From Pseudomonas sp. B21-023 (GTDB taxonomy: Bacteria; Pseudomonadota; Gammaproteobacteria; Pseudomonadales; Pseudomonadaceae): 64,000 nt of DNA. The notes under the pieces are model-generated. The model ran no database searches and was not told the DNA's origin. It worked only from the letters and a program-made list of their open reading frames with translations. A program made the position numbers and the translations under genes. Within the stretch, counting starts at the first letter, position 1, and each line of letters opens with the position of its first letter. The stretch lies in the NCBI RefSeq assembly GCF_024749165.1, contig NZ_CP087190.1:4003501-4067500 (forward strand), read 5' to 3'. Of the stretch, positions 19,619 through 27,508 are shown piece after piece.

Positions 19619-19710
19619 ATCGCGGGGCCAGCCGCATCGGCGCACCGCCGCTTCCACGCATGTTGATCTGCGCGGGAGCGGCGGTGCGCCGATGCGACTG
19701 GCCCCGCGAT
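19619..19710. terminator. Long palindrome between apt and recR
   Basis: A 34-base left arm (19619-19652) is complementary to 19677-19710 with one mismatch, around a 24-base loop. It lies between converging genes and should form a strong hairpin in either transcript. It begins like a REP (ATCGCGGGGCCAG) but the arms continue with CGCACCGCCGC, unlike the other REPs here. Confidence 0.7.
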
Positions 19711-19722
19711 GCGTTTACAGGT

Positions 19723-20325
19723 TTACAACGCGATCGGCCTGCGCCCGGCAAATGCATGGGCCAGTGTCCCGCCGTCCACCAGTTCCAGCTCGCCACCCAA
19801 TGGCACGCCATGGGCAATACGCGTGGCGGTCAGGCCCTTCTCGGCCAGCAGCTGGGCGATGTAGTGTGCCGTCGCCTCCCCTTCCACCGTGGGGTTGGTA
19901 GCCAGGATCACCTCGCTGAAGGTGCCCTGCTCTTCGATCCGCGCCATCAACTGCGGAATGCCGATGGCATCCGGCCCCAGCCCGTCCAGCGGCGAGAGGT
20001 GCCCCTTGAGCACGAAGTAGCGACCGCGATAGCCGGTCTGCTCCACTGCGTACACATCCACCGGCCCCTCGACAACGCACAGTTGAGTGTCGTCACGGCG
20101 TGGGTCGGCGCACTGCGGACATAGTTCCTGCTCGGTCAAAGTCCTGCACTGGCGGCAATGACCGACGCCTTCCATGGCCTGGCTCAGGGCCTGGGCCAGG
20201 CGCGTGCCGCCACTGCGGTCGCGCTCGAGCAGCTGCAGGGCCATGCGTTGGGCGGTTTTCTGACCGACGCCGGGCAGGATGCGCAGGGCGTCGATCAGTT
20301 GGCGGATCAGGGGGCTAAAGCTCAT
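19723..20325 (-). CDS. recR: Recombination mediator RecR
   Basis: A 200-residue protein with an N-terminal helix-hairpin-helix (LRILPGVGQKTAQRMALQLL), a four-Cys zinc finger (CRQCRTLTEQELCPQC) and a Toprim domain (LCVVEGPVDVYAVEQ, EVILATNPTVEGEATA). With RecF and RecO it loads RecA on gapped DNA. It lies downstream of dnaX and ybaB in the usual order; a hairpin separates it from ybaB. Confidence 0.96.
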   Translation of the reverse strand: MSFSPLIRQLIDALRILPGVGQKTAQRMALQLLERDRSGGTRLAQALSQAMEGVGHCRQCRTLTEQELCPQCADPRRDDTQLCVVEGPVDVYAVEQTGYRGRYFVLKGHLSPLDGLGPDAIGIPQLMARIEEQGTFSEVILATNPTVEGEATAHYIAQLLAEKGLTATRIAHGVPLGGELELVDGGTLAHAFAGRRPIAL

Positions 20326-20363
20326 GTGTGCAGGCCTGCCAATTCAGGAAACAGAATGAACAA

Positions 20364-20393
20364 GGGAGCAACGACCACCGGGTCGTTGCTCCC
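20364..20393 (-). terminator. Hairpin between ybaB and recR
   Basis: GGGAGCAACGACC and GGTCGTTGCTCCC form a perfect 13-bp stem with a 4-base loop. On the minus strand it is followed by TTGTT. It could attenuate dnaX-ybaB read-through into recR. Confidence 0.65.
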
Positions 20394-20413
20394 CATTTGA
20401 AGCCAGAAACCGA

Positions 20414-20749
20414 TCAGAACGGCATCTTGAAACCAGGCGGCAGCTGCATGCCAGCGGTCATGCCACCCATCTTTTCCTGGCTGCTCTGCTCGATCTTGCG
20501 CACGGCGTCGTTCAGCGCGGCGGCGATCAGGTCCTCGAGCACTTCCTTGTCGTCAGCGTCGGTCGACATCAGGCTCTGGTCGATGCTGACGCGCTTGACG
20601 TCGTGGCGACCGGTCATCACCACACTGACCAGGCCGCCACCGGACTGGCCGGTGACTTCCGCATTGGCCAGCTCTTCCTGCATCTTCTGCATTTTTTCCT
20701 GCATCTGCTGGGCCTGCTTCATCAGGCCGGCCATGCCACCTTTCATCAT
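20414..20749 (-). CDS. ybaB: Nucleoid-associated protein, YbaB/EbfC family
   Basis: A 111-residue protein, the normal size for the family. It begins MMKGGMAGLMKQAQQMQEKM and has a Gln/Met-rich helix and the core VSVVMTGRHDVKRVSIDQSL. YbaB/EbfC dimers bind DNA as tweezers. ATG 20749 aligns with the family start; the frame continues eight codons upstream but GAGG precedes the chosen ATG. It lies between dnaX and recR. Confidence 0.93.
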   Translation of the reverse strand: MMKGGMAGLMKQAQQMQEKMQKMQEELANAEVTGQSGGGLVSVVMTGRHDVKRVSIDQSLMSTDADDKEVLEDLIAAALNDAVRKIEQSSQEKMGGMTAGMQLPPGFKMPF

Positions 20750-20814
20750 GGGGGTATACCTCGATTGGGTCATGTGATGCGGCCCGGCACAGGGCCGGCC
20801 GCATGGTTATCCGT

Positions 20815-22875
20815 TCATTGGCCCTGGCTGGCCAGGGCGTCTACAGGCTCAATAGTATCCTGCCTGACCGTCGCGCCGAACTGCCGGATCATCTGCTGGA
20901 TGAGCGGGTCCTGTTCGATCGACACCACGGCGTCATGCTGGCGCTCGGCGCGCTTGCGCGAGGCGGCCTGGGCCGGGGTTTCCTGCTCGGGGCGGATCAG
21001 CTCGATCTTCAGGCGGATCTCGCGGCCCAGTTGCTGGTTCAGTGCGTCGTTCAGCCTGCGCTGCTGCGTCGAGTTGAACAGCGCGCCCTGCCCCGGGTCC
21101 AGGTGCAACAGCCAGTCATCACCCTCGGCGGCGATCAGCGTACAGTTTGCGGCGATGTTGCCTGTCATACCGGAGACAGGCAACTGTGGGAATAATTCCA
21201 GCCATTGCAGGGCCAGGCCGGTCGCGGGCATGGCCGCCGGCAGTGGCTCCGGCGCCTGGGCAGGCGCCTCTTCCTGCACGTGCTCGGCCAGCTCGTCCAG
21301 GTAGCTGAAGCCGGCCGGGTCGCTGTCGGGCGCGTAGTAGTCCTCGTCCGCCGGGGGCTCGTCGTCGCGCTCCATGCCCGCCGGGCTGTAGGCCGACGGA
21401 TCGAACGGCGGCTCGTCATCGTCCGGCTGCTGGCGGGCGGCCTCGACCGCAGGTGCCGGCTCGGGCAACTGCTCGGGCGCAACCGGCGCCGGAGTGGCGA
21501 TTGGCTCCTCCCACGGCAGGTCGACGACCTCCTCGACGGGCTGCGGCTCTGGCTCCGATGGCGCTTGCGGCGCCTCGACAACCTCGGCAACGGCCGGCAC
21601 GTCCACAACTGGGGGCTCGGCCTGTATGGATGGCTCAGCCACAGGCAGCGGCGCGACCACTTCAGCCACAGGGCTGGCGGCAACGGTCGGCGCCACGGGC
21701 ATAGCCGCTGCCGCCACCGGTTGGGTCGGATCAGCTGTGGCCTGGCTGATCCCCGTCGGCTTTAGTATCGGCTTCGGGGCATCATCGGTGTCGGCCGGGC
21801 GGAATGCCAGCATGCGCAGCAGGACCATCTCGAAACCGCCGCGCGGGTCCGGCGCCAATGGCAGGTCACGACGGCCGATCAAGCCCATCTGGTAGTAGAA
21901 CTGCACGTCTTCGGCCGGCAGGGCCTGGGCCAACGCCAGCACGCGGTCACGGTCGCCCTGGCCGTTGTCCACCGCTTCCGGCAGGGCCTGGGCGATGGCG
22001 ACGCGGTGCAGCACATTGAGCATTTCCGACAGCACGCCGTTCCAGTCCGGGCCTTGTTCGGCCAGGTCACGCACCGCGGCCAGCAGCGCACGGGCGTCGC
22101 CCTCGAGCAGGGCCTGGAGCACCCCATACACCTGGCCGTGATCGAGCGTGCCGAGCATCGCCCTCACATCGGCGGCCAGCACCCGGCCCTCGCCAAAGGC
22201 GATGGCCTGGTCGGTCAGGCTCATGGCATCGCGCATGGAGCCATCGGCGGCGCGGCCGAGCAGCCACAGGGCATCCTCTTCGAACGGCACGTTCTCGGCG
22301 CCCAGCACGTGGGTCAAGTGCTCGACCACGCGCTCCGGGCTCATGTTCTTCAGCGAGAACTGCAGGCAGCGCGACAGGATGGTCGCCGGCAGTTTCTGCG
22401 GGTCGGTGGTGGCGAGGATGAACTTGACGTAGGGCGGTGGCTCTTCCAGCGTCTTCAACAAGGCGTTGAACGAGTGGGTGGAGAGCATGTGCACTTCGTC
22501 GATCAGGTAGACCTTGAAGCGCCCGCGGCTCGGGGCGTACTGCACGTTGTCGAGCAGCTCGCGGGTGTCCTCGACCTTGGTGCGGCTGGCGGCGTCGATC
22601 TCGATCAGGTCGACGAAGCGGCCTTCGTCGATCTCCCGGCACACCGAGCAGGTACCGCACGGGGTCGAGGTGATGCCGGTCTCGCAGTTCAGGCACTTGG
22701 CGATGATCCGCGCAATGGTGGTCTTGCCCACGCCCCGGGTCCCGGTGAACAGGTAGGCATGGTGCAGGCGCTGGTTGTCCAGGGCGTTGATCAAAGCCTT
22801 GAGCACATGGGTCTGGCCGACCATTTCGCGGAACGAGCGCGGACGCCATTTACGTGCAAGAACCTGATAACTCAT
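20815..22875 (-). CDS. dnaX: DNA polymerase III subunits tau/gamma
   Basis: A 686-residue clamp-loader ATPase. Walker A is GTRGVGKTTIARIIAK, the zinc site is CLNCETGITSTPCGTCSVC, and VYLIDEVHMLSTHSFNALLK carries Walker B. A long Pro/Ala/Glu-rich linker lies between about residues 370 and 560, and a tau domain follows. The start is MSYQVLARKWRPRSFREMVG; residues upstream do not look like coding sequence. I saw no A6G slippery site in the gene, so how or whether gamma is made is unclear. First gene of dnaX-ybaB-recR. Confidence 0.95.
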   Translation of the reverse strand: MSYQVLARKWRPRSFREMVGQTHVLKALINALDNQRLHHAYLFTGTRGVGKTTIARIIAKCLNCETGITSTPCGTCSVCREIDEGRFVDLIEIDAASRTKVEDTRELLDNVQYAPSRGRFKVYLIDEVHMLSTHSFNALLKTLEEPPPYVKFILATTDPQKLPATILSRCLQFSLKNMSPERVVEHLTHVLGAENVPFEEDALWLLGRAADGSMRDAMSLTDQAIAFGEGRVLAADVRAMLGTLDHGQVYGVLQALLEGDARALLAAVRDLAEQGPDWNGVLSEMLNVLHRVAIAQALPEAVDNGQGDRDRVLALAQALPAEDVQFYYQMGLIGRRDLPLAPDPRGGFEMVLLRMLAFRPADTDDAPKPILKPTGISQATADPTQPVAAAAMPVAPTVAASPVAEVVAPLPVAEPSIQAEPPVVDVPAVAEVVEAPQAPSEPEPQPVEEVVDLPWEEPIATPAPVAPEQLPEPAPAVEAARQQPDDDEPPFDPSAYSPAGMERDDEPPADEDYYAPDSDPAGFSYLDELAEHVQEEAPAQAPEPLPAAMPATGLALQWLELFPQLPVSGMTGNIAANCTLIAAEGDDWLLHLDPGQGALFNSTQQRRLNDALNQQLGREIRLKIELIRPEQETPAQAASRKRAERQHDAVVSIEQDPLIQQMIRQFGATVRQDTIEPVDALASQGQ

Positions 22876-23006
22876 CAAAAAACCATCGTGACCGGAGCGG
22901 GCGGAAAGAGCGCTAATGCTAGCGGAGCGGGGCCAAAATTGCACCCTGCCGATCTCGTCTAAGCTCAGTGACGGGCACACGGACGACGGATCAGGGAGGA
23001 TGAGGC

Positions 23007-23804
23007 GTGCGGCGAGTCCTGGCCATCCTGTTGTTGTGGGCCACCCACGGCCTGGCGCAACCGCCGGTGCTGCGCTTCTCCATCGCCGAAAGCTGGAGCA
23101 TGCCGCTGATGCGCATCGAGGACCAGCAGCCAGCGGAAGGCATCCTGTTGGAGCTGATGCAGGCCATCGCCCGGGAGGTCGATGCCCGCCCCCAGTACCA
23201 TGTGCTGGCGCGCCTGCGCCTGCAGGAGGCGATGCAGGCCGGCGAAATCGACGTACGCTGCTACGTTTCCACCCAATGGTTGACCGATCGGCCCGGCGAC
23301 TATCTCTGGAGCATCCCTCTCATAGAGCAACGCGACCTGCTGGTCGGCCGCCCCGGCGACAGCGGCCCCGTCAGCCCGGACGCACTGCCACCCCAGGCCA
23401 TCGGCACCGTGCTCGGCTACACCTACCCCACGCTCGAGCCGCTGTTCAACAAGGCCCGCCTGCAGCGCGAAGATAGCCGCAACCAGTTGCTGGTCCTGCA
23501 GAAACTCCAGGTCGGGCGCTTGCGCCATGCCGTGAGCAACCAGTTGTCGCTGCAGTGGTACAACCGCTCCCTGCCCCCGGCTCAACACCTGCAGGCCCTG
23601 GCCGTGCTTGAAGAGCAGGCGCTGGGCTGCATGGTGCGCAACGACCCCGCACTGCCGACCCAGGCGGTGCTCAGGGCGCTGGTGCGGATCAAGCAGTCCG
23701 GGGAAATGCAGCGGATCGTCGAGCGTTATAGCGAGCCCCATCCGTTCGCAGGTGACGACAGCCCTCAAGTACCCGCAGCCGCGACACCCAGTGCCGCCAG
23801 GTAG
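23007..23804 (+). CDS. Periplasmic substrate-binding protein (SBP_bac_3-like)
   Basis: A 265-residue protein with a signal peptide (RRVLAILLLWATHGLAQPP) and a divergent family-3 binding fold (LRFSIAESWSMPLMRIEDQQ, GILLELMQAIAREV, GEIDVRCYVSTQWL, AIGTVLGYTYPTLEPLF). No transporter genes adjoin it. The GTG start has GGAGGA six bases upstream. Its 3' end overlaps the converging DUF2938 gene by 40 bases. The ligand is unknown. Confidence 0.75.
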   Translation: MRRVLAILLLWATHGLAQPPVLRFSIAESWSMPLMRIEDQQPAEGILLELMQAIAREVDARPQYHVLARLRLQEAMQAGEIDVRCYVSTQWLTDRPGDYLWSIPLIEQRDLLVGRPGDSGPVSPDALPPQAIGTVLGYTYPTLEPLFNKARLQREDSRNQLLVLQKLQVGRLRHAVSNQLSLQWYNRSLPPAQHLQALAVLEEQALGCMVRNDPALPTQAVLRALVRIKQSGEMQRIVERYSEPHPFAGDDSPQVPAAATPSAAR

Positions 23805-24259
23805 AGGCCCAAACCGAACACGCAGTGCGTCGCCAGGCTGCGCAGGCAGCTCTTCAAGGGCGCGGGTGTGTTCGTCGCGAAATACCCTGCCCCCAATGCA
23901 GGCTGCACCACGCACAATGGCACGAGCACCGAGACCACCCCGAACAGCAAGGCTGGCCACAGTGTCGGCGCCCGCAACCAGCCCTCCCCTGCAATAGCCG
24001 CCAGCAGCGCCGCGAATACCAACCCTGTGGCGTAGTGGAGCAGCCAGCCCCACACCAGCTCCCCCCTGACCGGCGCAGCCTTGCCGATCGCCGCATGCCG
24101 CCAGCGCCCTTCGAGCAGGTGCCCCGCCCAGCGCCCGACCATGGCGTAGTTAAGGGTGGTGACGCCCAGATGCCTGAGCAACACGGTCCACAGATCCATG
24201 ACCAGGGTGGCGCCGATGCCGATGAACAGGATGGAAAGCACAAGCGAGGAGATGGTCAT
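23765..24259 (-). CDS. DUF2938 membrane protein
   Basis: A 164-residue protein with about four helices and the DUF2938 features IGIGATLVMDLWTVLLRHLG, YAMVGRWAGHLL and GYFATNTPAP. The function is unknown. ATG 24259 starts the first helix and has AAGG nine bases upstream; ATG 24307 is a less likely alternative. It is divergent from a MerR-type regulator with a palindrome between them, so regulation by that protein is likely. Confidence 0.78.
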   Translation of the reverse strand: MTISSLVLSILFIGIGATLVMDLWTVLLRHLGVTTLNYAMVGRWAGHLLEGRWRHAAIGKAAPVRGELVWGWLLHYATGLVFAALLAAIAGEGWLRAPTLWPALLFGVVSVLVPLCVVQPALGAGYFATNTPAPLKSCLRSLATHCVFGLGLYLAALGVAAAGT

Positions 24260-24312
24260 GACGAGAGCCCTTGGCAGATTGACGGAAAGGTCGATGCCAA
24301 GCAGCATGCAAG

Positions 24313-24328
24313 TTGAAGTCAACTTCAA
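24313..24328. promoter_or_regulatory. Palindromic operator between DUF2938 and merR-type genes
   Basis: TTGAAGTCAACTTCAA is a perfect dyad (7-base arms) 17 bases before the merR-type ATG. MerR proteins bind dyads that overlap their promoters, so this is the likely operator for both divergent genes. Confidence 0.6.
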
Positions 24329-24344
24329 GTCAAGAGGGGTTGCA

Positions 24345-24779
24345 ATGGACATTGCCGATGTCGCCAGGCGCACCGGAGTGCCGGCGTCGACATTGCGTTA
24401 CTACGCGAACAAGGGGTTGCTCAGATCACTGGCCAGCCATGGGCAACGCCGCCAGTTCCCGCCAGACACCCCCGAGCGCCTGGCGCTGATCTCGCTGGGA
24501 CAGGCGGCTGGCTTTTCGCTGGACGAAGTAGCCGCCATGCTTGACGAGCAACGGGTCGACCGCGAGTTGCTGCTGGCCAAGGCCGACGAGATCGACCGCC
24601 GGATAAAACGGCTGCAGGCGATGAGCAAGGGGTTGCGCCATGCGGCGCAGTGCCCTGAGGAGAACCATCTGCAATGCCCGACCTTCCAGCGGCTGATGCG
24701 GGTGTCGGCCAGCCTGGGCAGGCGTGGAGGCCTCAGTAGCCGTGTAACTCGCGGAACGGCTGGCCCTTGTGGTAGTTGA
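24345..24779 (+). CDS. MerR-family transcription regulator
   Basis: A 144-residue regulator with an N-terminal winged helix (MDIADVARRTGVPASTLRYY, SHGQRRQFPP), a dimerisation helix and a pair of Cys residues in QCPEENHLQCPTF that could sense metal or redox state. AGAGGGG precedes the ATG. The 3' end overlaps the converging helicase gene by 47 bases. The divergent DUF2938 gene is the probable target; the effector is unknown. Confidence 0.85.
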   Translation: MDIADVARRTGVPASTLRYYANKGLLRSLASHGQRRQFPPDTPERLALISLGQAAGFSLDEVAAMLDEQRVDRELLLAKADEIDRRIKRLQAMSKGLRHAAQCPEENHLQCPTFQRLMRVSASLGRRGGLSSRVTRGTAGPCGS

Positions 24780-26706
24780 TCCACTCCTCCACGTCATACG
24801 GCAGGTACAGCTGCCGACGCGCCCGCGACAGGGCGATATACACGGCGCAGATCCGGGCATCGAAGGCGTAGGCGTCCTTGAAGCGGTCGGTGGTCATCAG
24901 TTCCGGTGTCAGCAGCACCTGATCGAACTCCAGGCCACCGGCCTCCTCGGCCATCAACACCGTCAGGCTGTCGGGCCGTGCAGCGATGCGTGCGTCCAGC
25001 AGCGTCAAGTCTGCAAGCTTGAAACCCGCCTCAAGGCGCGCCTCGACCCAGAGGAACGCGGCATCGAAACGCTCGGACTCGCGCACCTGCTGCCAATCGA
25101 GCAGGTGCGCGAAGTACGGATGCGGCCCTTCGGCGTCCTGCCCGGGCGCATAGAACGCAGCCCTGAACAGGCCGATTGCCGTGGCCATGAAGCGGCGCAT
25201 TTGAGGCCAATCGGGGAAGTTCAACAAGCAATTGGACTCGGCCATTTCCATGGCCCAGCGCATCGTGTCCCAGCACGAGGCGGTCAGCACCACGCAGCCC
25301 TCGGGAGGGATGAACCCTTCGGGGAAGTGCTCGATACCGACATCGACATGCCGTGCGGCCTCGAACGCGACCTTGGACTTCTTCGAGTGCACACCGATCA
25401 ACGGGTTGATCAGGCGCTCTACCTTGGGTCCGGAGCGCACGGCAAAGGCCATGTCCTTCTGCCGTACCTGACGCTCGCGCCTGACCACCTCGCCGCAGGC
25501 CTTCTGGTATTCGTCACCCAGGGTGATCAGCACCTGGCGGCCCCGTTCGATGACTTGCAGCAGCGAGGCCGGCACGTCCTGGCTCTCGTCGATGATCACG
25601 TGGCTGAAGCGCCCTGGCACGCTGCAGCCAGTCAGGCTCGCTCGCTTGAGCAGCAGCAACGCCTCGAACCCGGTCTGCGCGCCCCAGGCCGGTTGCGCCT
25701 CCAGGTAGCGCCATAGCCGGCTGGCGTACTCGAGCAGGACCTGGGTATCGACGCCGGAGAGTGCTTGGCGAAAATACGGCAGATGACGATTCGACAGGCT
25801 GTAATCCCGCGAATCGCAGTAGTTGCGCAGCACTTCCAGGCAGATGTCCAGGGCATGCTCGGCGTCGTACTGGCGCAATCCGACGATCCCCAGTTCCTCG
25901 GCCAGCCTGCGCTTGCCAGGACCGCGCTGCGCCGTCCGGGCGGAAACTGACCGGGTATCCTTGAGCAGGGCCCGGGCGAACTGGCCGAAGGTCATGCCGA
26001 CCTTGGCCTGCTCATCCAGCCCCATGCGCCGACGCAAGGCGCCGAGCTTGGCCGGCGTGCGCGCCAGGGCCAGCACCCGACCACGGGGCAGGCAGTCCAT
26101 GAGCGCGCCGAGCAGGTAGCTCTTGCCGATCCCGGCATAGCCCTGCACGTGGATGTCTTCGTCGAGGTTGGCCTGGATAACCTTGAGCAGCTTGTCCTGC
26201 TCGACGGTCAGCCAGCGTTCGGTATCGAAGCCGGTGGTCACCCGCTGGCTGAACGGGTTGTCGCTGTGATGCAGGCGAATGCGGTAGTCGAAATCCCACT
26301 TGCCATCGGCCAGCAGGTATTCCCGCGCCTGGACCTGCTCCGCGTCGAGCAGACGCAGCTTCGAACCCTTGATCACCTCAAGGCCGAAATAGAGCTTGCG
26401 CGCATCGAACAGCCTACGGGCCTCAGACAACAACCCCACGCCAGGCGAGTGCGCGCCATCTACCGCCCACGCCAACAGCTTGCCCAGCACCTTTTCCGCC
26501 GCCCGCGCATCGACCTGCCCCTGTGCCTGGGCCAGGTTCTGGATCACCAGCACTGCCGCCAACTCCGGCTCGCCCAGGGTGTCGAGCGCCAGCGTGCCGT
26601 CGGCCAGCAAGGCCTGGCACACCTCTGCGGTGACCGGCAGGTATACCGGATGGGAAAAGTCCAAGTGCTCGGGCTGCATGTCGGTACGGGTCCGGGGATC
26701 ACTCAA
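24733..26706 (-). CDS. UvrD/Rep-like superfamily 1 helicase
   Basis: A 657-residue ATPase. An N-terminal domain of about 165 residues with no family I recognise is followed by Walker A GYAGIGKS (189-196), motif II VIIDESQDVP, motif III TLGDEYQKACG, a UvrD_C_2-like segment (EEAGGLEFDQVLL) and motif VI VYIALSRARRQLYLP. It is expected to unwind DNA 3' to 5' in repair, recombination or defence. The TTG at 26706 overlaps the stop of the upstream small gene (TTGA); ATG 26679 is an alternative start. It forms a two-gene unit with the coiled-coil protein upstream. Confidence 0.78.
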   Translation of the reverse strand: MSDPRTRTDMQPEHLDFSHPVYLPVTAEVCQALLADGTLALDTLGEPELAAVLVIQNLAQAQGQVDARAAEKVLGKLLAWAVDGAHSPGVGLLSEARRLFDARKLYFGLEVIKGSKLRLLDAEQVQAREYLLADGKWDFDYRIRLHHSDNPFSQRVTTGFDTERWLTVEQDKLLKVIQANLDEDIHVQGYAGIGKSYLLGALMDCLPRGRVLALARTPAKLGALRRRMGLDEQAKVGMTFGQFARALLKDTRSVSARTAQRGPGKRRLAEELGIVGLRQYDAEHALDICLEVLRNYCDSRDYSLSNRHLPYFRQALSGVDTQVLLEYASRLWRYLEAQPAWGAQTGFEALLLLKRASLTGCSVPGRFSHVIIDESQDVPASLLQVIERGRQVLITLGDEYQKACGEVVRRERQVRQKDMAFAVRSGPKVERLINPLIGVHSKKSKVAFEAARHVDVGIEHFPEGFIPPEGCVVLTASCWDTMRWAMEMAESNCLLNFPDWPQMRRFMATAIGLFRAAFYAPGQDAEGPHPYFAHLLDWQQVRESERFDAAFLWVEARLEAGFKLADLTLLDARIAARPDSLTVLMAEEAGGLEFDQVLLTPELMTTDRFKDAYAFDARICAVYIALSRARRQLYLPYDVEEWINYHKGQPFRELHGY

Positions 26707-27092
26707 GGTTTGTCGGATTCAGCGGCCTGCCCCACCACCAGTTCGAAGCGGTAGGCCCCCAACGACCCGGCCATGTCGCCGGGATAGCTGACACCCGCCT
26801 GCGGTGCGTCGAGCACGCCATCGAGTTCATGCAGGGCCAGCTCCAGCAGCTTGCGCAAGTCACGCACCGAGCGCGCCGACACCTGCAGCTCCAAGGCCGC
26901 CGCGCCAGCCTTCACCGCCACTGGCGCAGCCGCTTCCTCGAGGATGCGCTCGTGCTCTTCTTCCATCTGGTCGAGCACCTGGGACAACTCCAGCACGCGC
27001 TCGGGACTGGCGGCCATCTGGTCCTTTATTTCCAGGCGGCGCAGCTGCCACTCGCGAATCTTCTGGCGGGTGAGGTCGTCGACATGTTCCAC
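26703..27092 (-). CDS. Hypothetical coiled-coil protein paired with the helicase
   Basis: A 129-residue protein I cannot name. Residues 5-55 are a charged helix (LTRQKIREWQLRRLEIKDQ, then LSQVLDQMEEEHERILEEA) likely to form a coiled coil. The second half is more mixed (ARSVRDLRKLLELALHELDG, SLGAYRFELVVG). GTG 27092 is chosen because AGGAG lies nine bases upstream; the longer frame reads into the 4.5S RNA region. The gene overlaps the helicase by four bases, so the two are probably made together. Confidence 0.65.
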   Translation of the reverse strand: MEHVDDLTRQKIREWQLRRLEIKDQMAASPERVLELSQVLDQMEEEHERILEEAAAPVAVKAGAAALELQVSARSVRDLRKLLELALHELDGVLDAPQAGVSYPGDMAGSLGAYRFELVVGQAAESDKP

Positions 27093-27250
27093 GGTCGCTA
27101 TCTCCTGGCCGAATGGGCCAACACGATGGGATGCATGATAAGGCGCTGCGCGGGATCGTGCAGGCGGAAAACAGTGCGAGGGTGTAAAGAAACGCGTCTG
27201 ATGTGCGACGCCTGACAGGTACGCCGGAAAAACCCTGCGCCCAAAATGGA

Positions 27251-27348
27251 GGCGGCCCCACCAGCCACACCCCGGCACTCGATGTTCCCGCTATGGCTGC
27301 TCCCTTCCGGGCCTGACCAGGTTAACGGGTAATCAATGCGGGGGGACC
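27251..27348 (-). ncRNA. ffs: 4.5S RNA (signal recognition particle RNA)
   Basis: The minus strand carries the SRP apical motif GTCAGGCCCGGAAGGGAGCA (symmetric and asymmetric loops) flanked by complementary arms, begins GGTCCCCCCGC and ends TGGTGGGGCCGCC, giving about 98 nt. This RNA binds Ffh and targets membrane proteins to the inner membrane. It sits downstream of ligA in the same orientation; the exact ends are estimated from pairing. Confidence 0.9.
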
Positions 27349-27508
27349 GATGGGGCCACCACGACGGCTCGCCAGCTGACGAGCCGCGCCATTGTACAAC
27401 GCCAGCGAGAAGTTACAACCTTTGATCGAGAAAAAACCATCATTTCTCAAGGACTTGTGGAAAAGCCATCGCAGGGTCAGGCACACCCCTGCGATAACGC
27501 CCTGACCT

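Noticed and set aside
20815..22875. Programmed frameshift in dnaX to make gamma
   Set aside because: No A6G slippery site was seen in the reading frame, so I do not claim a frameshift.
27093..27278. Upstream extension of the coiled-coil gene to 191 residues
   Set aside because: The extra codons run into the 4.5S RNA gene and look non-coding. GTG 27092 has a good Shine-Dalgarno sequence.
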